From assembly GCA_031549285.1 (NCBI GenBank), contig JAVBPZ010000015.1, positions 43,326 to 107,325 on the forward strand: a DNA stretch of 64,000 nucleotides. Reading direction: 5' to 3'. The notes below the pieces were generated by a model. The model was not told the origin of the DNA. It worked only from the letters and a program-made list of their open reading frames with translations, and did not search any database. Both the position numbers and the translations under genes were made by a program. Below are positions 43,978 to 53,400 of this stretch, piece after piece; the stretch's first letter is position 1, and every line of letters begins with the position of its first letter. The DNA is from JAAYCI01 sp031549285. GTDB lineage: Bacteria > Bacillota > Clostridia > Oscillospirales > Ruminococcaceae.

Positions 43978-45795
43978 GAACAGGGGTTCGCCGGGCGCCG
44001 GGGCCACCGGTAGCTGCGCCAGTTCCGGTTCGGGTATGCTTTCCGGAAGGGCTTTCACCGGCGACGGGTTTCCGGCAGGCAACTCTGCACCACCGGATTT
44101 CAGGCGGAACTGCGAAAGCAGCGACTGCAGGCTGGATGCCTGTCCGCTCATTTCCTCGCTGGTGGCGGCGCTTTGCTCTGCCGCGGCACTGTTCTGCTGC
44201 ACCACATGCGACACCTGCTCCACACTGGCGTTTATTTCCAGCAGCGAGGTGCTCTGCTCCTCGGATGCCTTTGCAATATTTTCCACAATCTGGCCGCTCT
44301 CGTTTACACCGCTGACAATCTCATCCAGCGACGAGGCGGTCTCGCCGGCAATCTTCACGCCCAGGGCGGTCTTTTCCAGCGAGTTTTCGATAAGCGAGGC
44401 CGTGTCCTTCGCCGAGGCGGCGCTCTTTGCCGCCAAGCTGCGCACCTCGTCCGCCACCACCGCAAATCCCTTGCCATACTGGCCGGCACGGGCCGCTTCC
44501 ACCGCGGCGTTCAGCGCCAGAATATTGGTCTGGAATGCAATGTCGTCGATGACCTTAATCACCTTGCCGATGGACTGGCTGGCCTCGTCTATTTCGCGAA
44601 CTGCCTGCACCATCTGTTCCATCTGGCCCTTTCCGGTTTCCGCGTTATCGCGGATGGTCCCGGCCAGCTGGGCCGCCTTGGTAGCTTGCTGCGCATTCTC
44701 TTGGGTTTTGTCCGCCACCTCGGCAATGGTAATGGCCAGGTGATCCACCGTACCCGCCTGCTCTATGGCGCCCTGCGCCAGTGACTGCGCGCTGGAAGCA
44801 ATTTGATCCGACGCGTTGGATACCTGCTCGGTGCCTGCGTAAATTTCCTTAAACAGGCGGTTCAGGTTGTCGATAGTCTCCTGCATGGAGATGCTCATCA
44901 GGTCTTTATCACTGCGGCGCTGTACATCTACCGTAAGGTCACCGTGGGCCAGGCGCTCCAGCGCCTCCACCTGCACGCGGGTAGCTGCCGCCATAGTACG
45001 GAACGCCTCGGCCAGCTGGCCAATCTCATCAATAGATTTGGTTCTTATATCCACATCCATATCGCCCTTGGCAATCTTGCCGGATGCCTCGGTGACTGCT
45101 TTGATGGGTTTGCCAATGGTCTTGCTGACAAACAGCCAGCTGGCAATGCCGAACACCACGCTGAACGACAGCACAATGATGATGGTGATGAGACCAAATG
45201 TATTGGCCGCGGCGGTGACCGACTGGATGCTGAGGTCCACGCCAACTACGCCAACCACGGTGCCGTCATCCGCCAAAATGGGCGCAAAGCCGGAAACCAT
45301 AGTGCCGTATTCGCCGGACGGATACGCCTCTGTCACGGTGGGCTGGCCGGTCCGTATGGTATCAAACATTTCCACGGCATAAATGTCTTCACCATCTTCG
45401 CCCACAATGGCCTCTGTTGTGCCCAGGCGGAAATCTGACGATGTTATGGAAGTATCCACACCTTCCGCAAAATAATACACCTGGTCGTCATAGTTCGCGT
45501 CCAACACATAGATATATTCCGTGCCGGTGCGCGCGGCTACATCATTCACATAGGCGGCCTCGGTCTCCCAGTACGCATTTTCTTCCCCGGAAGCCAGCGT
45601 TGCCACAAACTGGTCGGCATCAATGGAAGCCGCTACCGAGTCCGCAATGGCCAGTGCCTTATCCGCACCGGCCTGGATGGAATCCCCCCGGTACAGAAAA
45701 TAACCAAACAACCCCACCGCAAGCGAACTGACAAAAACCATGCAAACAAAAATGGTGGTGGTTTTTTTGGCTATCGAAGCACGAAATCCTTTCAT
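43975..45795 (-). CDS. Methyl-accepting chemotaxis protein
   Basis: A 606-residue chemoreceptor. The start MKGFRASIAKK follows GGAG by nine bases. Helix 1 (12-35) and helix 2 (about 200-222) flank a periplasmic-side Cache-like ligand domain (ending PILADDGTVVGVVGVDLSI). A HAMP domain (ASGKIAKGDMDVDIRTKS) leads to the long signalling coiled coil; the conserved tip reads VIDDIAFQTNILALNAAVEAARAG, then FAVVADEVRSLA. The C-terminal 40 residues are Pro-rich and disordered. The frame ends at a MITE boundary. No other chemotaxis genes are in the window. Confidence 0.95.
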   Translation of the reverse strand: MKGFRASIAKKTTTIFVCMVFVSSLAVGLFGYFLYRGDSIQAGADKALAIADSVAASIDADQFVATLASGEENAYWETEAAYVNDVAARTGTEYIYVLDANYDDQVYYFAEGVDTSITSSDFRLGTTEAIVGEDGEDIYAVEMFDTIRTGQPTVTEAYPSGEYGTMVSGFAPILADDGTVVGVVGVDLSIQSVTAAANTFGLITIIIVLSFSVVFGIASWLFVSKTIGKPIKAVTEASGKIAKGDMDVDIRTKSIDEIGQLAEAFRTMAAATRVQVEALERLAHGDLTVDVQRRSDKDLMSISMQETIDNLNRLFKEIYAGTEQVSNASDQIASSAQSLAQGAIEQAGTVDHLAITIAEVADKTQENAQQATKAAQLAGTIRDNAETGKGQMEQMVQAVREIDEASQSIGKVIKVIDDIAFQTNILALNAAVEAARAGQYGKGFAVVADEVRSLAAKSAASAKDTASLIENSLEKTALGVKIAGETASSLDEIVSGVNESGQIVENIAKASEEQSTSLLEINASVEQVSHVVQQNSAAAEQSAATSEEMSGQASSLQSLLSQFRLKSGGAELPAGNPSPVKALPESIPEPELAQLPVAPAPGEPLF

Positions 45796-45895
45796 AGTCC
45801 CCAACTCCTATCGTGGATATTTCATTTATAAAGTGCAAATGCCAAAAACCCATGATTTGGGCGGCACAAAAATGACCCCGCTAAAAATCGCACGT

Positions 45896-45924
45896 ATTAT
45901 ACTATGTCTTCCTTGCTTTTGCAA
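45896..45924 (-). promoter_or_regulatory. Promoter of the chemoreceptor gene
   Basis: On the minus strand TTGCAA (45919-45924), a 17-base spacer and a perfect TATAAT (45896-45901), about 95 bases before the start. It is a sigma-A, not SigD, arrangement. Confidence 0.65.
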
Positions 45925-45991
45925 TCCCATTTTTATTCCGATTCTATGCTATTATTTGTTTTTCATTCACCACTTCTCCACCCAAAACGAC

Positions 45992-46029
45992 AAAAAAATG
46001 CCGCGGGCGGTCAAAGTTTCCGCTGCGGC
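45992..46029 (-). terminator. Terminator of proC
   Basis: On the minus strand GCCGC-A-GCGG pairs with CCGC-CC-GCGGC around nine bases, followed by ATTTTTTTG, about 105 bases past the proC stop. Confidence 0.7.
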
Positions 46030-46133
46030 TGTTTGCATTTTGTCTTTTGCCGGGAGTCGCGTTTCTGCCAAATACTGACACTTTACAGGCTTTTACGGCC
46101 ATGTTGCTGGCAAGGTGAATGGGGGGAAAGCAT

Positions 46134-46967
46134 CTATGCGTTACGGCCTACCTCTTCCATCCGCTCGCAGCTGCGCTTTACCGCATCCATTACCGCCGCG
46201 CGGAACGCACTGTTTTCCAGCGCATGCACCCCCGCGATGGTGCTGCCGCCGGGCGAGCAAACGTTATCCTTCAGCTGGGCGGGGTGGGCGCCGGTCTGCA
46301 GCACCATTTCAGCGGCGCCGGCCAGCGTTTGCGCCGCCAGCTGCAGCGCCATATCCCGCGGCAGGCCTTGTTCAACGCCGCCGTCCGCCAGCGCCTCGAT
46401 AAACAGGTAGGCAAACGCCGGGCCGCACCCGCTGAGCCCGGTTAACGGGTCGATGAGCTTTTCCGGAACAAGGAACGTGAGGCCAACAGCATCAAACAGC
46501 GCCCGGGTCAGCTGGCAGTGCTGTTCGGTGGCGTTTTTCCCGGCGGCCAGGCCGCAAGCCCCCTTCCCTACCAGCATGGGGGTATTGGGCATGGCACGCA
46601 ACACCGGGGTCTGGGGCAGATACTCCTCCAGCAGCGACAGCGGCACCCCGCCCATGATGGAAACAACCAGGCCCGCGGGCGGCGCGGCATCCCGCAAAAT
46701 GGAAAGTACCTCGCGCGCTACCTGCGGTTTCACCGCCAGCAGCAAAATATCGCTTTGCTGCGCCAGGCGCTGGATACCGGGGCCCGCCGCGTCATTTTCC
46801 AGGGTTGCCACACCGTATTTTTTATTCAGGTATTGCAGCCGGCTGGTGGCCGGGTCTGTTACCGTAATGCTGGCCGGCGGCACCATGCCGCTGTGCAGCA
46901 GCCCGCTGATGATCGCCTCGCACATTTGGCCGCCGCCCACAAACCCGATGGATTTTTTCTGCAGCAT
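46134..46967 (-). CDS. proC: Pyrroline-5-carboxylate reductase
   Basis: A 277-residue enzyme of the last step of proline synthesis (pyrroline-5-carboxylate to proline with NAD(P)H). AGGGAGG precedes the ATG at 46967. Rossmann motif IGFVGGGQMCEAI at the N-terminus, then LLAVKPQVAREVL and RAMPNTPMLVGKGACGLAAG; the family signature near the C-terminus is LKDNVCSPGGSTIAGVHALE. Standard length. Monocistronic. Confidence 0.96.
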   Translation of the reverse strand: MLQKKSIGFVGGGQMCEAIISGLLHSGMVPPASITVTDPATSRLQYLNKKYGVATLENDAAGPGIQRLAQQSDILLLAVKPQVAREVLSILRDAAPPAGLVVSIMGGVPLSLLEEYLPQTPVLRAMPNTPMLVGKGACGLAAGKNATEQHCQLTRALFDAVGLTFLVPEKLIDPLTGLSGCGPAFAYLFIEALADGGVEQGLPRDMALQLAAQTLAGAAEMVLQTGAHPAQLKDNVCSPGGSTIAGVHALENSAFRAAVMDAVKRSCERMEEVGRNA

Positions 46968-47060
46968 ATTTTTGCCTCCCTGCCGTATATTTCGCCGGCA
47001 GGCCCGCCGGGGTGCAAACCCGCACAGCGCCTGCCTTTCTATATGCAATACACTACACCG

Positions 47061-47090
47061 AGTGTAACAGGCAGGCACGCCGCCTGTCAA
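47061..47090 (-). promoter_or_regulatory. Promoter of proC
   Basis: On the minus strand a perfect TTGACA (47085-47090), an 18-base spacer and TACACT (47061-47066). Confidence 0.6.
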
Positions 47091-47140
47091 GCGAAAGACA
47101 GAGCAACATCCTCCCTCCGGACGGCCCAGTCGCAAGAATA

Positions 47141-47210
47141 GTAACGTGAAATACCTTGCGTTACTGTTTTGTTACCACGCTCGATTATAATGACGTTACA
47201 GCTTTGTTTC
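47141..47210. repeat. CGTTAC repeats upstream of the kinase gene
   Basis: GTAACG (47141-47146) is followed by two similar 17-base direct repeats, CGTTACTGTTTTGTTAC (47159-47175) and CGTTACAGCTTTGTTTC (47194-47210), 35 bases apart. They sit between proC and the kinase gene around a TATAAT at about 47185. Possible operator. Confidence 0.4.
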
Positions 47211-47384
47211 TACAAAATGCACAAAAATGTGACCGACGTGAAAAAAGCGCCCCTTTGCACCCCGTTTCGGTTGCGTTTTGCCCAGCATCGTGTTATTATA
47301 ATAATGTTTACGGTTTGTTGGTAAAAGTTGACGATTTCGTCAAAAAATGCGGTGCAAAAGCCAGGCATGTGGGGTGAAAACAGT

Positions 47385-49463
47385 ATGAGTTCCATTGGGC
47401 TGGTTTTGCGTGACCGATATGAGTTTGTGGCGGAACTGGGCCACGGCGGAATGAGCACCGTTTACCTGGCAAAAGATTTGAACCTGGATTCCTACTGGGC
47501 TGTAAAACAAGTAAAAAATAACTCCAGCGTGGAGTTTGAAGCGTTTAAAAAAGAGGTGGAACTGCTTTCCACCCTTAGCCACCCGGACATCCCGCGCATT
47601 GTGGACCGTATAGAGATAGGCGACGATTATTACGTCGTAATGGATTTTATCGACGGTACGTCTTTGTCCAAGCTGGTGCTGGCCACCGGCCCGCAACCAG
47701 AGCGCCTGGTGGTGGAGTGGGGCAAAGGGCTGTGCGATGTACTGGAATACCTGCACACCGTGCGGGACAACCCCATCATTTACCGCGATTTGAAGCCGGA
47801 CAATATCATGCTGACCCAGTCCGGCCGCATCAAGCTGATTGATTTTGGCATAGCAAAAGAAATACGCCATGGCGAAAAGCTGCAGGGCGAAAACATAGGC
47901 ACCAAAGGCTACGCCGCACCGGAACAGTACAAAGGCGCCAGCAACCTGCTGGACGAGCGCACCGATATTTACAGCTTTGGCGCGACGCTGTTTTACCTGG
48001 CCACCGGCGCGGTACCGCAAAAGCCGCCGAAGGGGGTGCCCCCGCTGCGCAGTGTAGCGCCGGGCTGCTCTGAGGGACTGGAATATATCGTTGCCAAATG
48101 CACGGCCGACGCGCCGGAGGACCGCTACCAAAGCATTGCGGAGGTACGGGCAGACTTTGACAACATAGAGCAGCTGACCCGCTCTTACCGGCGGCAGATG
48201 GCCCGGCGGCTGTCCACCTTTGTTGCCTGTTTATCGATGAGCATTGTGTTTGCGCTGGTGGGGCTGGTGGGGCTGCGCTGGGTGCAAATCGACCTGGAAG
48301 ACACCTACCAGGTAGCGTTCCAGGGGGCCACCGAGGCCGACCGCAGCGGCGACTATGTGAAGGCGGCGGAGCTTTACTCCAAGGCGATTTCCGCAAAGCC
48401 CGGCAACCGGGAAACCTATATTTTGTTTTTCAATTCCATCCTGCCAAAGCCGGAGGATGCCAGCCCGGACGAAATGACCAAAGAAGCCATTACGGAGTTT
48501 TGCCAGCGATATTTGGACAACACACAGTGCCCTATGTACCACGACCCACAGCTGATGTACATGGTGGTGCGCAAATGTGTAGAGCTGGAAACCCCGGAAC
48601 ACGCCACACTGGCGCTGGGATATATCGATTTAATCTACAGCAGCGGTGAATACAAAAGCGGCGCATTTTCCGCGCGGGAGGTACAGGCGCTGGGGGTCAT
48701 TGCCTCGTATATAGCGCAGGATGCAACCGATGCGGATTTCACAAAGTTCCAGACCGAGCTGGACAGCCTGGAGGCGTATACCGATACCGGAGATTTGACC
48801 CCGGATGAGCGGCTGGGCAACTATTATATCCTTATTAAGATGTACAGCACCTATCCTACCTCGCTGAACGGCGCGTATGATAAGGCATATGAGATAGGGT
48901 TCAAGGCAAAAGTCATTTTGGAAAGCAACGTGAACGAAGAACTGGCTTTTAACCAAATTTTGCCGATGTACGAGCTGATTGCGCTGGGACAGTACAACAG
49001 CGCCATGCTGTACCAGGACCCGGACAAAAAGGAACAGGCCTACCAAAACAGCATAGAATGGTTTGGCTATTTGGAGGGTTTGGGCACCGACCTGTCGGAA
49101 AGTATGATGCTGAAAAAAGGGCACGCCTACAAAGGAATCTTCGACGTGCACAACCAGCCGGGCGAACAAACCCGCATTCCCGCCGAGGCGCACGCCAGCC
49201 TGGAGCAAGCAATCGTCATATACCGCGACGTGGCCCGCCTGTTCCCGGACTCGCTTTTGGGGAACATCGCGCTGACGCAGGCGCTGCTGGACCGGGAACT
49301 GGTAAAGCCCGCCGATGAGCGAATATTTGCCGAGACGTTGTCCGCGTATCAGGTGGTGTTGCAGCTAAAAAGCGGCAACCGGGAACTGTCCCACGCGGAA
49401 ATGATGCAGCTGAGTAGCCTGAAAACGCAGATGGAAAACGCCGGGCTGGAGGTAGCGCCATGA
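47385..49463 (+). CDS. Transmembrane Ser/Thr protein kinase (PknB/PrkC-like) with TPR-like extracytoplasmic region
   Basis: A 692-residue eukaryotic-type kinase. The ATG at 47385 has GGGGTGA seven bases upstream. Kinase domain 10-265: glycine loop GHGGMSTVYLAKD, catalytic Lys41 (WAVKQVK), catalytic loop IIYRDLKPDNIML with Asp135 (Tyr replaces the usual His of HRD), DFG at 153-155, GTKGYAAPE and DIYSFGATLFYLATG. One helix (about 277-299) precedes about 390 extracytoplasmic residues. The first part (ATEADRSGDYVKAAELYSKAISAKPGN, in two pieces) resembles a tetratricopeptide repeat; PASTA repeats, usual in PrkC, are absent. It overlaps the next gene by four bases. FHA and PP2C proteins encoded downstream are the obvious reader and eraser. 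Confidence 0.92.
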   Translation: MSSIGLVLRDRYEFVAELGHGGMSTVYLAKDLNLDSYWAVKQVKNNSSVEFEAFKKEVELLSTLSHPDIPRIVDRIEIGDDYYVVMDFIDGTSLSKLVLATGPQPERLVVEWGKGLCDVLEYLHTVRDNPIIYRDLKPDNIMLTQSGRIKLIDFGIAKEIRHGEKLQGENIGTKGYAAPEQYKGASNLLDERTDIYSFGATLFYLATGAVPQKPPKGVPPLRSVAPGCSEGLEYIVAKCTADAPEDRYQSIAEVRADFDNIEQLTRSYRRQMARRLSTFVACLSMSIVFALVGLVGLRWVQIDLEDTYQVAFQGATEADRSGDYVKAAELYSKAISAKPGNRETYILFFNSILPKPEDASPDEMTKEAITEFCQRYLDNTQCPMYHDPQLMYMVVRKCVELETPEHATLALGYIDLIYSSGEYKSGAFSAREVQALGVIASYIAQDATDADFTKFQTELDSLEAYTDTGDLTPDERLGNYYILIKMYSTYPTSLNGAYDKAYEIGFKAKVILESNVNEELAFNQILPMYELIALGQYNSAMLYQDPDKKEQAYQNSIEWFGYLEGLGTDLSESMMLKKGHAYKGIFDVHNQPGEQTRIPAEAHASLEQAIVIYRDVARLFPDSLLGNIALTQALLDRELVKPADERIFAETLSAYQVVLQLKSGNRELSHAEMMQLSSLKTQMENAGLEVAP

Positions 49464-49921
49464 ATGTAATTTTGTATTATGGCGGATTCGCGCTGGCTGC
49501 CACCTTGTTTTTACTTTCCATCTTTCTGTTTTTTTACCTGCGGGTGCCGGCGGCCATCGTTTACTTCACACAGTATCGCCGTACCAGCATATTAAGCAGC
49601 GCGCCCCTGGCCCAAAAGACCGGAAACCTGAAAAAAACAGCACGGCCCACCGCGCCGCGCCTGGCGGTAGACACCAGCGCCCCCACCGAGTTTATTGATA
49701 TCCAGGAGGGTGGCACCACCGTGATGGACGCGGCCAGCTATGGTATATCCGGCGAACAGGACACCTATGGCATGCCGACCTCCTTGCTGGAGGGCGCATT
49801 GCACCAGGGTGGGGACGGCACCGCCGTACTGGATGTGGTAAGCCGGGAAACCGGCGACGGCCGGGTGGTTCAGGGCATTACCGAGGTGCTGGACCGCACG
49901 GAGATTTTACCTGAACTGTGA
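49460..49921 (+). CDS. Small single-span membrane protein with T-x-x-[D/L] motifs
   Basis: A 153-residue protein translated from an ATG overlapping the kinase stop. One N-terminal helix (about 5-30) with a short outer end; the rest is probably cytoplasmic, basic near the membrane and then acidic and disordered. Repeating Thr motifs stand out: GGTTVMDAAS, GTAVLDVVS, ITEVLDRTEILPEL. FHA domains favour phospho-Thr with Asp, Ile or Leu at +3, so these look like kinase sites read by an FHA protein such as that at 55150. No family was recognised. Function inferred from context only. Confidence 0.7.
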   Translation: MNVILYYGGFALAATLFLLSIFLFFYLRVPAAIVYFTQYRRTSILSSAPLAQKTGNLKKTARPTAPRLAVDTSAPTEFIDIQEGGTTVMDAASYGISGEQDTYGMPTSLLEGALHQGGDGTAVLDVVSRETGDGRVVQGITEVLDRTEILPEL

Positions 49922-50033
49922 GGGAAGGCCGGGTGTTTTATCGCCCGGAAGGACCGGAACCATTTTCTGTTTCTCCGCTGTTTTTCTCATTTTGTTTTCT
50001 ACTCTTTGCAAGGGAACTGCAAAGTGAAACGTA

Positions 50034-50225
50034 TTAGAGCAGATGAATAAAACCCTGGGCCATGCAGCGCCGAGCAAAACCGGCTTTTGGCAAGGCGCAA
50101 AAGCGAAACCATGCTTTGTGCCTTGCGAGGTTTTGGAACGAAGCATAGAGCCGGTTTTGCCGGGGATGCGTGCGCAATGTTTTGTTGATTTGCTCAAAAT
50201 AGTATTCTGGGGGGATTTGCTCTAA
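50034..50225. repeat. Hairpin element C in the intergenic region
   Basis: Ends TTAGAGCAGAT (50034-50044) and ATTTGCTCTAA (50215-50225) are inverted repeats, 10 of 11. Inside, GCAAAACCGGCT (about 50074-50085) pairs with AGCCGGTTTTGC (50149-50160), and GCAAGGCGCAAAAG pairs with CTTTGTGCCTTGC. The element directly abuts MITE copy B. Non-coding; possibly a second non-autonomous repeat or a structured RNA. Confidence 0.5.
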
Positions 50226-50391
50226 GTAAGCGCTGATTAAAGCCCGGCACGTTTTGGCGGCACATCTTTGCCCGAATGGCACGCCGCAAAATCCTCGACA
50301 ATAAATCCATTATTGCCTGCGGTTTTGCGATGCACCCTCGGTCAAACTTGCACCCCCAGCCCGCACCGCCATTTAATCATCGCTTACCTAA
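50223..50391 (+). mobile_element. MITE-like element, copy B
   Basis: The second copy of the ~168-base element at 43810-43977, in the opposite orientation. Its terminal inverted repeats are clearer: TAAGTAAGCGCTGATTAAA at the left, and TTAGGTAAGCGATGATTAAA when the right end is read inward. It lies about 60 bases before the giant surface protein gene and could carry or affect its promoter. Confidence 0.7.
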
Positions 50392-50450
50392 GGGAACTTT
50401 TCTACTGGCACGGCGGCATCGAACGAAATACGAAACAAAAGGGGTAAAGA

Positions 50451-53400
50451 ATGATGAACAAAACCGCACGTAAGCATTCTACTTTTTCCATGGCCAGAAA
50501 GGTTGTCATCGGCTTTTTGCTGTTGGCGTTTGTGGGCACCTTTCTGATGATGCCCGCGGCGTTTGCGGAGGACAGTGTTATCGGCCCGTTCACGGTCTCC
50601 AGCAACATTGTTGGGGAAGACAATACGGTAACCATTACCTGCGGCAGTGCCGCGCCGGACGACAAACTGGCGCTGGTGGACCCCAATGGCACTATAACCA
50701 TAAACCCGGGCAACACGGTTACATTTGTGGCGGCTGCAAACCAAACGTGCTATGCCTGCATGGTGGGTCCCGAAGTGGTGGACACAAACGAAATACAGAA
50801 TGTGGACGGCGTTTACATGGTAGGTGAACGCTCCTTTACCGAGATTCTGATCCCGGCTGCGGCATCGTCTTCAAGCGACGACAACACCAGCAGCGATACC
50901 AGTTCCAGCTCCAGCTCCACCAGCGAAGAAGGCGGCGGAGAGGAAAACGGCGAAGACCCCACCCCGGTAGCGCTGGCTGTCACCCCGGTATCGGTGACCA
51001 CCCAGAACGGCTCGAACCGTGCCGCAACCGGCGAGAAGGTCTTTGTCAACCTGCTGGTAAACCAGGCTGGGGTGACCTTTGCAAACAACACCGCCAAATG
51101 TGACGGGCTGAACAATCTGGAGCAGGTTTCCTATGCCGGTGAACCGGACGCGAACGGTATGTACAGTGTAACGTTTTCGTACACTGTAAGCGGCAAGCCC
51201 ACCCAGCGGACCAACACGGCGGGCGAACTGTGGTTTGGGTTTGCCCTGACGGGGGGCGACCAGGAAAACCCTGTTACAGTATCCAACACCGATTTCAGCA
51301 AAATTTACTATAAGACCTCTGTTTCTGAAGATGTCACCGAAAACCCCAACAACATCCGGGATATCACATTTGAGAAAATCGCGGACAAAGATGGCAACCT
51401 GTCTATAATTGACGCGCAATATGCCAAAGCCGGCGACACGGTGCAGGTTTCGTTCGTGTGCGATGCCAATGAAGGCGGCGGCTGGCCGGGTAACATTTCT
51501 AGCTCCAACATCGGCGGAATAAACTGCAGCTGGTCGTCAGATGGCGCCGATAGCGCCAGAAAGTTCACCTTCACCGCGGTATTGGGCAGCGGCCTTACCC
51601 ATAAGGGACCTATTCCGTTTACCATAAATCTGGCCCTTGGTGGGGGAAAAAACCTCACCATTACGCAGACAGATGCCGCGGAAATGGTGGTATTCCTGGA
51701 TAACAACACACAGAATACGTCTGTGAAAATAAGCGGCACCTATGAGGATACGGCAGGCGCCGCGCAGCCCCTGCCTTATGAACTGATTGCGGCCGGGGAC
51801 ACCCTGATTCTAGACTATACGTTTGACCGCCCGGTTACGTTGACCGCCGCTCCTGTCGCGGTTGCGTATTCGGCGAAAAAGAACGGTGCCCAAACTGACC
51901 TGGCCGTTTATGATGCCATACTCGGCAGCAATGCTTCTGCTGTAAACCTTTCTTTCGTCGTCCCGGACCTGACAGCAACGGATCCGGTGGATCTTTGGGC
52001 GCATTTCTCCCTGTATGACCTGGCAGGCAACCCCATTTCCAACGGTTCCCAAACCCTGCAATATGTGACCCCGGGTGAAGACGGGGAACCCAGCGAAGTG
52101 AAGCTGAGCACTGTGGCCGGCGCCTCTGTCGCGCGAGTGGGCAACCAGCTAAGCTTCTCTTTTGACGACACCACCATTGCTCCCCACCGGGTTATGTCTT
52201 TGGCAATGGGAAACAGCGGTGAAATACTGCAAGAATTGGACATGGATTTTAATGCGACAAAAGGCGTTTCCACCTACTCCGCCAAATTTGAGCTGCCGAA
52301 AGGTTTTAACTGGGTTGATAATACCGTGCTGGACTTCACCGTAAGCGCGAACGATTTGTCTGATTCGTATTTCAGCTTTACAAACAAGACGATCAATGAC
52401 TTTGCGCCAACAGCAAAAAATAATCATGTCCTCACCTTCTATGCGCCAATTAAAGTTGAAAGCGTATCCATGAGCTCTGACGAAGTCCTGCAAAACATGC
52501 GATATGCAAGAATTGGCAGTACATTGACAATCCTGCTGGAAACCGGACACCCGGTGGATTTGACCGATGTGTATGTGGCCGGTGTACTATTGACAGGTGA
52601 TAAAGCGATGGTGCGCCACGACGAGGCCCCGTATAACGGCAAGGTTTGGACCATTGAATATACGCTGCCGGACCCTGCCGCCGCCGACGCGCCCGGGGGG
52701 CTAGACCTGAAAGATAACACCGCCATCTCCTTTTCTTTCAAAATGTCAGACGGCGCGAACGAGGATGTCACCTATACCTATGGTGGCGAGCCGAACTCTA
52801 CCGTCACCTACTACGCCCCGCTGACCTTTAACAACGTGGACGTGGTGAACAGCAGCACGCCAGCCCCGAAAGACGTGAAACTGGCCAAAAACGGCGATTT
52901 GCTGACCATCACCTTTACCACCGGCCACCCGCTGATGGCCGGCAGTGATATCGACTATGAGCTCATTTGGGGCGGCAAGTCCCTGGGGCAGATTACCTCG
53001 CAAAAGGCAAGCGCTACCCCGGCCAAGAGCGTGGATGAAGAGAGCATCGCGGCCTACACCTATACCATCACCTACCAGCTGCCGGACAACGGCGTGGTAA
53101 ATGGCATGAGCGAAGGCATGCTGGACCAGTCTTTCCTGGACGTAAGAATTACCGCGCGGGATATTTTTACAGATGATGTAGAAACGGGTGTTCCGTATTA
53201 CTCTGCAGATCCCGAAGATCCTGGCTTTGTGCCGGTGCAGTATTTTGCGCCGATAACCTTCAGCAACATTGTGGTGTCCAGCAGCAACGCTACCCCCACC
53301 ATGTATGCCAAAGCCGGCGACACCATCACGGTGGAGTTCACCACCAACCACATGCTGGATAAAGACGCGCCTGGTACTATTGGTACCGTGCAAAACCAGG

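Noticed and set aside
49922..50450. A missing gene in the 529-base gap before the giant protein
   Set aside because: The sequence is explained by hairpin element C and MITE copy B; no open frame with a ribosome binding site was found.
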